From: DASUGM01 sp036274055
GTDB lineage: Bacteria > Acidobacteriota > Vicinamibacteria > Vicinamibacterales > SCN-69-37
Length of the DNA stretch: 15,516 bases
Assembly: GCA_036274055.1 (NCBI GenBank)
Contig: DASUGM010000317.1
Span: 1 to 15,516 of the forward strand
Reading direction: 5' to 3'
Position numbers and translations under genes: made by a program. Below are positions 1 to 6,951 of the stretch, one piece after another. Below the pieces are notes generated by a model. It had not been told where the DNA came from, ran no database searches, and saw only the letters and a list, made by a program, of their open reading frames with translations. Positions within the stretch are counted from its first letter, which is position 1. Each line of letters opens with the position of its first letter.

Positions 1-1248
1 GGTCATGCAATCGAGGCTGTAGTGCTCGCGCACGCCGGCGGCGCCGGCGCGCGCGAGCGCGGCAGCGCGATCGCGATCCGTCAGCACGGTAAACAGCGCG
101 TCGGCCAGCGCGTCCGGATCGCCCGGCGGCACCAGGATCCCGCCGCCGGTGCGTTCGACGATCTCGATGAACGAGCCGTGGCGAGGCTCGACCACCGGTA
201 CGCCGTTGGCCATCGCCTCGAGCAGCGTGAAGCCCTTCGGTTCGACGTAGGTCGCCGGCATCGACATGACGTCCATGCTCTGCAGGAGCGCGATCTTGCC
301 GGCACGGTCGGGCGCACCGGCATAGTGAAAGTGATCGGCAAGCCCCCATTCGGCCATCTGCCGCTCGATGCCGGCGAGATACTCGCGATGTTCGGCGAGC
401 AGATAGCCGCCGGCGATCAGGCGCGTGGCGGGCGCGCCGGGGCGCGCCCGCAGGCGCCGGTAGGCGTCGATCAGCACATGCAGGCCTTTTTCGGGCGCGA
501 CGCGCCCGAAAAAGCCGACCGTGTACGGCGCCTCGCGTCGCACCGGCCCTGGCGCGTGACCGTCGAGGTTGATACCGAGCGGCACGACCCGGATCCGCTG
601 CCGCGGAATGCCGAGATACGTCGCCATGTACTCGGCGTAGTAGTCGCTGACCGCGATGAACAGATCCACGTCCTTGATCTGTTGCCGAATCAATTCCATC
701 GCCTGCGTCCGATGCGGCTCGCTGAGGTTGTCGAGAAACAGATCTTCGCCCTGCAGCGTGCACGCGATCGGCGCGTGCAGCGTCTCGCGCAACGGCCTGG
801 CGAGCCCGATCAACAGCGTGAATGGAATCGTGACGATATCGAAGCGCGGCCCGTGCGCGAGAAACGCCTGCAGCTTGGCGACTTCCTTTTTCTGATGGCC
901 GTCGGCGCCGCGCAGCATCGACACCGTCATCTCGCCGAGAAATGTCGGGTCGACCTTGATCTGCCGCTTCGACGCGAGTTTGAGCATCGGCGCCGAGTCC
1001 CACAATCGATCCAGAAACGCCGGCGAGTGTCGAAACAGCGCGAAGTGCTGCTGCAGGTAAACGCTGATGCCGCCGAAGAAGACTCTCGATGAACTGACGT
1101 TCGGCTCGTCGGTGGTTGTCGGCGTGTAGACCGGCATCAGCACGACCTCGTGCCTGCGAGCGGTCAGCGCCGCCGCCAGCGCGTTGTCGCGCAGGCAGCT
1201 GCCGCAGTACATGTCCGCGGCGCCGGCAGTCAGATACAGAAGACGCAT
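1..1248 (-). CDS. GT4-family glycosyltransferase (3' end cut by window edge)
   Basis: The minus strand is open from ATG at 1248 to the window edge, giving 416 residues without a stop. The fold looks like a GT-B retaining transferase. The N-terminal domain has a conserved CGSCLRDN stretch (residues 15-22) with a CxxC pair. The C-terminal domain starts with VGFFGRVAPEKGLHVLI (244-260) and carries the GT4 EX7E motif, E336 and E344 in VEPKGFTLLE, followed by GVPVVEP and GGGILVPPGDP, the nucleotide-sugar binding region. Such enzymes transfer a sugar from an NDP- or UDP-sugar to a glycan, lipid or small molecule; donor and acceptor cannot be read here. It lies 19 bp after the aldehyde dehydrogenase stop on the same strand, so it is probably co-transcribed. 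The upstream sequence has no strong Shine-Dalgarno site. At most a short tail is missing. Identification as GT4 is firm; the role is unknown. Confidence 0.9.
   Translation of the reverse strand, partial: MRLLYLTAGAADMYCGSCLRDNALAAALTARRHEVVLMPVYTPTTTDEPNVSSSRVFFGGISVYLQQHFALFRHSPAFLDRLWDSAPMLKLASKRQIKVDPTFLGEMTVSMLRGADGHQKKEVAKLQAFLAHGPRFDIVTIPFTLLIGLARPLRETLHAPIACTLQGEDLFLDNLSEPHRTQAMELIRQQIKDVDLFIAVSDYYAEYMATYLGIPRQRIRVVPLGINLDGHAPGPVRREAPYTVGFFGRVAPEKGLHVLIDAYRRLRARPGAPATRLIAGGYLLAEHREYLAGIERQMAEWGLADHFHYAGAPDRAGKIALLQSMDVMSMPATYVEPKGFTLLEAMANGVPVVEPRHGSFIEIVERTGGGILVPPGDPDALADALFTVLTDRDRAAALARAGAAGVREHYSLDCMT
486..514. repeat. Perfect 14-bp-arm palindrome inside the glycosyltransferase gene
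   Basis: CTTTTTCGGGCGCG (486-499), one central base, then its exact reverse complement (501-514). It lies in the codons for the conserved FFGRVAPEK motif. The T and A tracts form the outer part of the stem, so it lacks the trailing U tract of an intrinsic terminator. Confidence 0.9.
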
Positions 1249-1254
1249 CTCTGT

Positions 1255-1280
1255 TAGGCCCTGGGCACTAGGCCCTGGGC
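1255..1280. repeat. Direct repeat TAGGCCCTGGGC, two copies
   Basis: The 12-mer TAGGCCCTGGGC occurs at 1255-1266 and again at 1269-1280, a 14-bp period (two heptads). It spans the aldehyde dehydrogenase stop codon (1268-1270) and most of the gap before the glycosyltransferase. Confidence 0.85.
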
Positions 1281-2755
1281 GCTGGTGGGTTCTCGGGTCG
1301 CGCACTCCGAGCCGTGAGCCGTGAGCCCTGAGCCAACTGGAAGGCTCTTCTCCCGTAGAGATGCTCGAACAGATTTCCCTCATGCGGCTGATCCCAGACG
1401 ATCGCGTTGGTCTGGATCGCGCCGAGGTTCAGACGGCCGATCAACGCCGACTCCAGTAACCTGCTCCGCAGCGCCGCGTCGTCGGTGAGGGCGGTGACGA
1501 CTAGCGTCGGCCCGAGGCACTCGGGCATCGCAGTCATCTCCTCGGCACTGACGTCGACCACCGAGACGAACGGGAACAGGAATTCGCGATTCGCCAGCGG
1601 GTGGGTTGTCGAGGTGCAATGCACGACGGTCGGCAGAAGATAGGTGCTGCCGTCGAGCTCGACGACGCGCGGCCCGGTGCGGAACGCTGCCGTGACGTCA
1701 GTCGCACCCGGTTCGTGCAAACCGCCGTCAATCTGATGCGAAATCCGGCGCGCGACGTGCGGATCGACGAACGGCGCGATCTCGGCCTGTGGGTCGTCGG
1801 TGGCGCGAGGGACGATGTCCGCGAATCGGCGCGCGATGGCCTCGGCGATCTCGCGGCCCTGCGAAGGCGTCCACACCCCGGAGAGATTCACGCACGATCG
1901 GCCGCCGTTTTCCGCCGCCGACTTGACGATCAGATCGAGGTGATCGCGCCATGCTCCGGCGCGATCGGCCCCGAGAACGATTTTGCTGTAGCCGGGCCCG
2001 TGCAGCTCCACGCGCGGATCGCCAGCGACCGATCCGATCGCGGCGATGTCGCCGAAGAACATGCTCCGCCCGGTTTGCCTGACGATCTCGCCGGCGCCGG
2101 CGTGGTCGCTGGGAAAGTAGCAGAATGCTTCCGGCGGAATCCCGGACTGCATCATCGCCTGCGCGAGCCGGAACGGCGTCCATGGCTCGGCGCTGCCGGG
2201 GCGGAGAACGAGCGGCATCTTCATCGCGATCGCCGGCACCCACAAGCCGTGGACGCCGGGGGAGTTGCTGGGCAGGACGACGCCGAGGGCACGCGCGCGC
2301 GGAAAGAAGCTGATCGCGTGGCCGTTGACCTCACCGAAGCCCCGATCGAGGATCTCGAGATCGAGACCACGGGTCAAACCGCGCAGGATCGAACCGACGT
2401 TCTGCATCACCGACGCGACGCGCTGCATGTTGCGCCGCACCATCACGTAGGGCATGCCGGTCGTCGCCGACAACTGCTCAACGTAGTCGTCCGGAGACTG
2501 GCGATCGTCGCCGAGGGGCAGCGTGGCGTTCAGAAACACGTCGGCCGCGGCGCCGATCATCTCGGTCAGCCGTGCCACCGGAATCTTCGCGAGCGCGGCG
2601 CGCGCACCGTTTTGCGCCAGCAGGTCGCGGCGGATCAAGCCGACGTTGGCCTGACTGACCTCGACGAACGGACGGCCAGTCGCGTGATGCGGCGCCCTGG
2701 CCACGTCCAGGCTCTTGTAGGCCCGGCCGTGGCGGAGCAGCGGAACATGCAGCAT
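1268..2755 (-). CDS. Aldehyde dehydrogenase / LuxC-like acyl reductase
   Basis: A 495-residue member of the ALDH superfamily. The Rossmann part includes LGVVLPSNSPGVHGLWVPA (157-175) and PLVLRPGSAEPWTPFRLA (181-198). HGPGYSKIVLG (252-262) replaces the usual ELGGKSP-type motif, as in acyl-CoA reductase-like members. ENGGRSCVNLSG (282-293) contains the probable catalytic Cys288. The end of the conserved part reads LGAIQTNAIVWDQPHEGNLFEHLYGRR. I infer NAD(P)H-dependent reduction of an activated acyl group to an aldehyde, or the reverse. It diverges from the adenylating enzyme at 2882 and precedes the glycosyltransferase. The ATG at 2755 has no Shine-Dalgarno site, but TAAAAT lies 6 nt upstream, suggesting a leaderless message. 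The last ~22 residues are encoded by intergenic-type repeats and probably lie outside the fold. The superfamily is sure, the direction and substrate are not. Confidence 0.85.
   Translation of the reverse strand: MLHVPLLRHGRAYKSLDVARAPHHATGRPFVEVSQANVGLIRRDLLAQNGARAALAKIPVARLTEMIGAAADVFLNATLPLGDDRQSPDDYVEQLSATTGMPYVMVRRNMQRVASVMQNVGSILRGLTRGLDLEILDRGFGEVNGHAISFFPRARALGVVLPSNSPGVHGLWVPAIAMKMPLVLRPGSAEPWTPFRLAQAMMQSGIPPEAFCYFPSDHAGAGEIVRQTGRSMFFGDIAAIGSVAGDPRVELHGPGYSKIVLGADRAGAWRDHLDLIVKSAAENGGRSCVNLSGVWTPSQGREIAEAIARRFADIVPRATDDPQAEIAPFVDPHVARRISHQIDGGLHEPGATDVTAAFRTGPRVVELDGSTYLLPTVVHCTSTTHPLANREFLFPFVSVVDVSAEEMTAMPECLGPTLVVTALTDDAALRSRLLESALIGRLNLGAIQTNAIVWDQPHEGNLFEHLYGRRAFQLAQGSRLTARSARPENPPAPRA
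1309..1336. repeat. Four tandem heptamers GAGCC(N)(N)
   Basis: Units read GAGCCGT (1309-1315), GAGCCGT (1316-1322), GAGCCCT (1323-1329) and GAGCCAA (1330-1336). They lie inside the 3' end of the aldehyde dehydrogenase frame and encode roughly residues 474-483. A 7-bp repeat shifts frame at every unit, so it looks like an intergenic repeat captured as a protein tail rather than a protein repeat. Confidence 0.85.
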
Positions 2756-2761
2756 GAGGGG

Positions 2762-2767
2762 ATTTTA
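2762..2767 (-). promoter_or_regulatory. Probable -10 box of the aldehyde dehydrogenase gene
   Basis: On the minus strand TAAAAT (5 of 6 to TATAAT) is followed by six bases and then the ATG at 2755. Transcription would start at or next to the ATG. No good -35 hexamer is visible at the right distance. Confidence 0.45.
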
Positions 2768-2881
2768 TCGGTACGCGGAACGGACTATCGCTCGCCGTCT
2801 TCTTTATAGGAAGATGACACGCGCCAGCACGTTCCAGGTCCCCGCGTGCCCGACGTCCACGCCTACCCCCGTACCGACACC

Positions 2882-3934
2882 ATGTCACCAGAGTCCGATC
2901 TCGATTCCCACGTCCGCGACATCGTCCAGTGGCACTTCAATCCGGAAACGGGCACACCGTTCTGGCTCGAATTCGCGCAGAAACTGGACTGGGATCCGCG
3001 CCGGGACGTCCAGACCTACGCTGACCTCGATCGCTTCGGTTTCTTTCAGGACGAGTGGTTGCGCGGCGGACCGGTGCGGCGGTGGGTGCCGAAGGGCTAC
3101 GCGCACAAGCCGATTTACACCTTCGAGACCGGCGGATCGACGGGCGTGCCGAAGTCGCGCATCAACATCGACGACTTCCGGACCGACTACGAGATGTTCA
3201 GCGACACGCTGCCGGACCAGTTCTTCCCGAAGGGCAGCGACTGGCTGATGGTCGGCCCGTCAGGGCCGCGGCGGCTGCGGCTCGCGGTCGAACACCTCGC
3301 CCAGCATCGCGGCGGCATCTGCTTCTGCGTCGATCTCGACCCGCGCTGGGTGATCAAATTGATCAAAGCGCGGCAGATGGATCAGATGGAAGCGTACAAG
3401 CGCCACGTCATCGAGCAGGCCCTGACGCTGCTCAAGGCGCACGACGGCATCCAATGCATGTTCATTACCCCGAAGCTGCTCGAGGCCCTGGCCGAGAAGA
3501 TCTCGATTCAGAAAGCCGGGATCAAGGGGATCTTCTGCGGTGGCACCGAGATGACGCCGCAGTTCCATCGCTGGGTGCGTGAGGAAGTGCTCGGCGACGT
3601 GTTCTTCGCGCCGACCTACGGCAACACGTTGATGGGCCTGGCGGTCGGCAAACCGTTCGACATCAGGGACAACTACGCGATCATCTATTACCCGCCGCGG
3701 CCGCGCGCGCTCCTCGAAGTCGTCGATCCCGACGAGCCGATGCGCCTGGTCGGCTACGGCGAGACCGGCCGCGTCCGTCTCACCACGCTGACGAAGGAGT
3801 TCTTCATGCCCCGTTTTCTCGAGCGCGACGAGGCCGAACGCGAGCCGCCCTGCGACGCCTATCCCTGGGACGGCGTCCGCAACGTCCGGCCGTTCTCGCG
3901 GTTCCAGAGCAGCGTGACGGAAGGCGTCTACTGA
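2882..3934 (+). CDS. EhpF-like short adenylating enzyme (ANL superfamily, phenylacetate-CoA-ligase-like)
   Basis: A 350-residue protein with the ANL phosphate loop TGGSTGVPKSR (83-93), a nucleotide-binding GGTEM (220-224), YGNT (246-249, the A5-type YGxT motif) and YGETGRVRLTTL (292-303). It ends soon after FLERD (312-316), so the mobile C-terminal ANL domain is nearly absent. This is the layout known for EhpF, which activates a phenazine carboxylate before reduction. I infer ATP-dependent activation of a carboxylic acid, with the product handed to the aldehyde dehydrogenase encoded divergently 126 bp away. The substrate is unknown; an aryl or fatty acid would both fit. ATG 2882 was chosen because the first conserved residues follow it; an in-frame GTG at 2846 would add 12 residues. 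Neither has a clear Shine-Dalgarno site. TTTATA at 2803-2808 is a possible, weak -10 box. Confidence 0.78.
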   Translation: MSPESDLDSHVRDIVQWHFNPETGTPFWLEFAQKLDWDPRRDVQTYADLDRFGFFQDEWLRGGPVRRWVPKGYAHKPIYTFETGGSTGVPKSRINIDDFRTDYEMFSDTLPDQFFPKGSDWLMVGPSGPRRLRLAVEHLAQHRGGICFCVDLDPRWVIKLIKARQMDQMEAYKRHVIEQALTLLKAHDGIQCMFITPKLLEALAEKISIQKAGIKGIFCGGTEMTPQFHRWVREEVLGDVFFAPTYGNTLMGLAVGKPFDIRDNYAIIYYPPRPRALLEVVDPDEPMRLVGYGETGRVRLTTLTKEFFMPRFLERDEAEREPPCDAYPWDGVRNVRPFSRFQSSVTEGVY

Positions 3935-3935
3935 C

Positions 3936-3963
3936 GGAACTTAGTTCCAAGTTCCAAGTTGAC
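3936..3963. repeat. Heptad repeat, AAGTTNN family
   Basis: AGTTCCA (3943-3949), AGTTCCA (3950-3956) and AGTTGAC (3957-3963) are three in-register 7-mers. They are preceded by GGAACTT (3936-3942), which is the inverted form (AAGTTCC). The third unit contributes the TTGAC of the padR -35 box. The same unit type makes the large hairpin at 12144-12258. Confidence 0.85.
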
Positions 3964-3988
3964 GATATATATCCACAGTGGCTATATT
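3959..3988 (+). promoter_or_regulatory. Sigma70-type promoter of padR-permease operon
   Basis: The -35 box is TTGACG (3959-3964, 5 of 6), the spacer is 18 bp, and the -10 box is TATATT (3983-3988, 5 of 6). The expected start is about 3995, which is the first base of the GTG start codon, so the transcript would be leaderless. Confidence 0.65.
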
Positions 3989-3995
3989 CACTGTG
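3974..3995. promoter_or_regulatory. Probable PadR operator dyad CACAGTG-N8-CACTGTG
   Basis: This is a perfect 7-bp inverted repeat (3974-3980 and 3989-3995) whose 8-bp spacer holds the -10 box; the right arm ends on the first base of the padR GTG. PadR regulators elsewhere bind ATGT-8N-ACAT dyads, so the spacing matches although the bases differ. Binding here would block RNA polymerase, consistent with autorepression. Confidence 0.6.
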
Positions 3996-4357
3996 TGAGC
4001 GCCCTGACCCCCGATCCTAAAACGCTCCTCCCGCTGCCGACCGCGACGTTTCACATCCTGATGGCGCTCGCCGAGGGCGACCGTCACGGCTACGCGATTA
4101 TCCAGAGCGTCGCCGAGCGCAGCCGCGGCGCGATGAAGCTCGGCGCCGGCACGCTCTATCGCTCCCTGCAACGGATGATCGACCAGGGGCTGGTGCGCGA
4201 AAGCGACACCCGGCCGGCCGCCAAAGACGACGACGAGCGGCGGCGTTATTACCGGCTGACGCCGTTTGGCGGCGCCGTCGCGCGCGCCGAGGCCGACCGT
4301 CTCGCGGCGCTCGTCAAGCTCGCCCGCGCCAGCGGGTTCCTGACCCAGAGGTCGTGA
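3995..4357 (+). CDS. PadR-family transcriptional regulator
   Basis: A 120-residue winged-helix protein. The N-terminal part FHILMALAEGDRHGYAIIQS (19-38) and GAGTLYRSLQRMIDQGLV (40-57) is the typical PadR DNA-binding core, with the GTLY signature of the recognition helix. Residues about 60-80 (DDDERRRYYRLTPFG) form the wing, and a C-terminal helix (about 82-112) should mediate dimerisation. It is a small, single-domain PadR, expected to be a ligand-released repressor. The stop TGA overlaps the permease ATG by one base, so the two are translationally coupled, and the permease operon is its most likely target. GTG 3995 was chosen because it follows the promoter exactly; an upstream in-frame TTG at 3959 is the -35 box itself. 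The family call is firm; the inducing signal is unknown. Confidence 0.92.
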   Translation: MSALTPDPKTLLPLPTATFHILMALAEGDRHGYAIIQSVAERSRGAMKLGAGTLYRSLQRMIDQGLVRESDTRPAAKDDDERRRYYRLTPFGGAVARAEADRLAALVKLARASGFLTQRS

Positions 4358-4359
4358 TG
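4347..4359 (+). promoter_or_regulatory. Shine-Dalgarno site and TGATG stop-start overlap
   Basis: AGAGG (4347-4351) sits five bases before ATG 4357, and the padR TGA (4355-4357) shares its last base with that ATG. This decides the permease start over the GTG at 4354 and suggests coupled translation. It is the clearest Shine-Dalgarno site in the window and belongs to an internal operon gene. Confidence 0.65.
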
Positions 4360-6951
4360 CGCTGGTATCGCCTGCTGCTGCATCTCTACCCGGTCTCATT
4401 CCGCGCCTCATACGGCGACGAGCTCAGTGCCGTCTTCGCCGCCCGGAGCCGGGACGCCCACGGTTTCGCGGCACACGCTGCGCTGTGGTGCGATCTGCTC
4501 GCTGACACCGTCGTCACCGCGGCGCGGCTCCACGCCGACGTCCTGATCCAGGACCTCCGCCATACCGTCCGATCGCTTCGTCGCGCGCCAGGGTTCACGG
4601 TTGCCGCGGTCGTCGTCGCTTCGCTCGGCATCGGGGCGACGACCGCCGCGTTTTCGATTGCCGACCACGTCATCACCCGGCCATTTCCGTTTCCGGACGC
4701 GGATCGGCTGGTCAAGGTCTGGCAGGACCAGGTGGCGCGCGGCTACGGCCGCATGGAGTTCTCGCCGGGCAACTATCGTGACGTCAAAGCCGCGGCGCGA
4801 TCGTTCGAGGCCATCGGCGCGTACACCGAACCGGTGACGGCGACGCTCACCGGTCACGGCGATCCGGTCCTCCTGTCGGGCGCCGCGCTGACCGACGACC
4901 TGTTTGGCGTGCTTGGGCTGTCGCCGGCGCTCGGAAGAGTGTTCACGCCGACCGACGGCGCCAGCGGCGGTCGTGCGATTCTGCTCAGCGACCGGATGTG
5001 GCGGCGGCGATTCGGCGCTGATCCCAATATCCTCGGCCGCAGGCTGCGGCTCGACGGCGAAACCTACGCCGTCGTCGGGGTGATGCCGCCGGTCTTTGTG
5101 TTTCCGAATCGCATCGCCGAATTCTGGATTCCATTGCAATTTCAGCCCGCCGACTACGAGAATCGCGCCAGCACCTGGGTCTACTCCGTTGCCAAGCTGC
5201 GGCGCGGGGTGACACTCGAGGCGGCACGCGCCGAGCTGCGGACGATTGGTACCGCACTCGAACGCGCGTTTCCTGAACAGAACGCGAAGACCAGCGCGAC
5301 GGCATTCCTGTGGCGCGACGAGATTCCGTCGCAGAGCCGGCAGCTGCTGATCGCGCTGGTCGGCGCCGCGGCGTGCGTGTTGCTGATCGCGTGCAGCAAT
5401 CTCGCCAGTCTGTTGCTCACCCGCGCCGGCTCGCGAGAGCGCGAGCTCGATGTCCGGGCCGCGCTTGGCGCCGGCAAGGCCCGTCTCATCCGCCAGCTCT
5501 TCACCGAGAGCGTAGTCCTGGCTGCCGTCAGCGGTGTGATTGGCATCGCGCTGGCCGTATCGGTCCTGCCCTTGGTCGCGCGTCTGGTGCCCAACGCGTT
5601 GCCGATCGCGGAGGTGCCGTCGGTCGATGGCCGGATGCTGGCCATCGCCGCATTGCTGTCGGTCAGCACGGCGCTCGGCTTTGGCGTTCTGCCGGCGATT
5701 CGTGCCGGCCGCCGCGCCGGCCGCGGCATGGTGACGGCCGCCGCGCGCACCGGTGTGTCACGGCAGACCGAACGCGTCCGCCGGGCGCTGGTGGTCGTGC
5801 AACTGACGGTCTCGGTCGTGCTCCTTGTCGCCACCGGGCTGCTGCTGCGCGCGCTCTGGACGGTGCAGGCCACATCGCCGGGTTTCGACGCCGCCAATGT
5901 GATGACGCTGCGGACCTCGCTGCCGATTCCGGCCTACGCGGAGCTGGAGGCGCGGGTGACGTTTTACGATCGCGTCCTCGGTGACATCCGCCGGATCCCG
6001 GGGGTGATTGACGCGGGGTATATCAGCGCGCTGCCGATGGTCTGGCGCGGCGGGATCTGGCCGGTCGAGATCGTCGGCCGGCCGCAAGGGTCGGCGACCG
6101 AGACGCAATCGTCCAGCCTCCGTTTTGCGACGCCCGGGTTTTTCCGCGCCATGACGATTCCGCTTGCGGCCGGACGTGAGATCGCCGCCAGCGATACGCC
6201 GACGTCGCAACTCGTCGCCGTCGTCAGCCAGTCATTCGCGAGGACCTATTTTCCGGACGGCGGCGCGATCGGCAGCCAGATCGTCATCGCCAACCGCGCC
6301 CGTGCCATCGTCGGCATCGTCGGCGACGTTCGCGTCCGCGGCCTCGAACGCGAGAGCGAGCCGCAGGTGTATCTGCCGGCGGCGCAGCACATCGGGGCCG
6401 GCTTCTTCTACGTCCCGAAGGATCTCGCGGTGAAGTCGTCGTTGCCGATGTCGACGCTGGAGCCGAGACTACGCGAGATCATCCGGCGCGTCGAGCCGGA
6501 ACTCCCGATTACGGATCTCCGGCCGCTGGCCGACGTCATCGTCGCGGACACCGCGACCCGCGCCGTGCAGCTCCGCGTGCTGGGTGCGTTTGCGGCGATC
6601 GCGCTCCTGCTCGCCGGCGTCGGTATTCACGGCCTGCTCGGGTTCTACGTGGCGACGCGATCACGGGAGATCGGCCTCCGCGTCGCGCTCGGCGCGCAGC
6701 GCGGCGACGTCGTCTCGCTCATCACGCGTCAGACGCTGCTGCTCGCCGGCGCCGGTCTGGCAGCCGGCATCGGCCTGGCGTTGCTGGTGGCGCAATCGCT
6801 GCGGACGATGCTCGCCGGCGTGGCGCCGGCCGACGCGGCGACGTTTGCCGTGGCGGCGGGCACGTGCGTCGTCATGATGGCGATCGGCAGCGCGCTGCCG
6901 ATCCGCCGCGCGCTCAAGCTCGATCCGGTACGGCTGATTCGGTCGGAGTGA
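4357..6951 (+). CDS. ADOP-type orphan ABC permease with N-terminal prefix domain (MacB/FtsX-like)
   Basis: An 864-residue membrane protein (numbering below counts from the GTG at 4354; subtract one). Residues 4-60 form the soluble prefix seen in many acidobacterial permeases (LLLHLYPVSFRASYGDELSA). Residue 67 onward is the duplicated MacB periplasmic domain plus FtsX permease layout: first membrane helix about 81-103; periplasmic domain about 110-325; helices about 331-352, 383-410 and 428-450; second-half anchor 478-500; periplasmic domain about 510-735; helices about 743-765, 792-815 and 829-850. FtsX signatures are LDVRAALGAGKARLIRQLFT and REIGLRVALGAQRGDVVSLI. MacB-like proteins use cytoplasmic ATP hydrolysis for periplasmic mechanotransmission or efflux, but no ATPase gene is present in the window. 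Placement directly after padR implies repression until a signal arrives. The cargo is unknown. Confidence 0.93.
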   Translation: MRWYRLLLHLYPVSFRASYGDELSAVFAARSRDAHGFAAHAALWCDLLADTVVTAARLHADVLIQDLRHTVRSLRRAPGFTVAAVVVASLGIGATTAAFSIADHVITRPFPFPDADRLVKVWQDQVARGYGRMEFSPGNYRDVKAAARSFEAIGAYTEPVTATLTGHGDPVLLSGAALTDDLFGVLGLSPALGRVFTPTDGASGGRAILLSDRMWRRRFGADPNILGRRLRLDGETYAVVGVMPPVFVFPNRIAEFWIPLQFQPADYENRASTWVYSVAKLRRGVTLEAARAELRTIGTALERAFPEQNAKTSATAFLWRDEIPSQSRQLLIALVGAAACVLLIACSNLASLLLTRAGSRERELDVRAALGAGKARLIRQLFTESVVLAAVSGVIGIALAVSVLPLVARLVPNALPIAEVPSVDGRMLAIAALLSVSTALGFGVLPAIRAGRRAGRGMVTAAARTGVSRQTERVRRALVVVQLTVSVVLLVATGLLLRALWTVQATSPGFDAANVMTLRTSLPIPAYAELEARVTFYDRVLGDIRRIPGVIDAGYISALPMVWRGGIWPVEIVGRPQGSATETQSSSLRFATPGFFRAMTIPLAAGREIAASDTPTSQLVAVVSQSFARTYFPDGGAIGSQIVIANRARAIVGIVGDVRVRGLERESEPQVYLPAAQHIGAGFFYVPKDLAVKSSLPMSTLEPRLREIIRRVEPELPITDLRPLADVIVADTATRAVQLRVLGAFAAIALLLAGVGIHGLLGFYVATRSREIGLRVALGAQRGDVVSLITRQTLLLAGAGLAAGIGLALLVAQSLRTMLAGVAPADAATFAVAAGTCVVMMAIGSALPIRRALKLDPVRLIRSE

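Noticed and set aside
22..1092. Long plus-strand open frame opposite the glycosyltransferase
   Set aside because: Arg/His-rich composition with no recognisable domain; it is the complement of a gene with clear GT4 motifs. High G+C makes such shadows common.
1309..1336. CRISPR-like tandem repeats
   Set aside because: Units are only 7 bp and contiguous with no spacers; the same holds for the arrays at 3936 and 12148.
1601..2809. 402-codon plus-strand open frame opposite the aldehyde dehydrogenase
   Set aside because: No motif and strongly biased composition; the minus-strand frame has full ALDH signatures.
2846..2881. GTG 2846 as the start of the EhpF-like enzyme
   Set aside because: It would add 12 residues with no family-like features and has no better ribosome site than ATG 2882; it remains possible.
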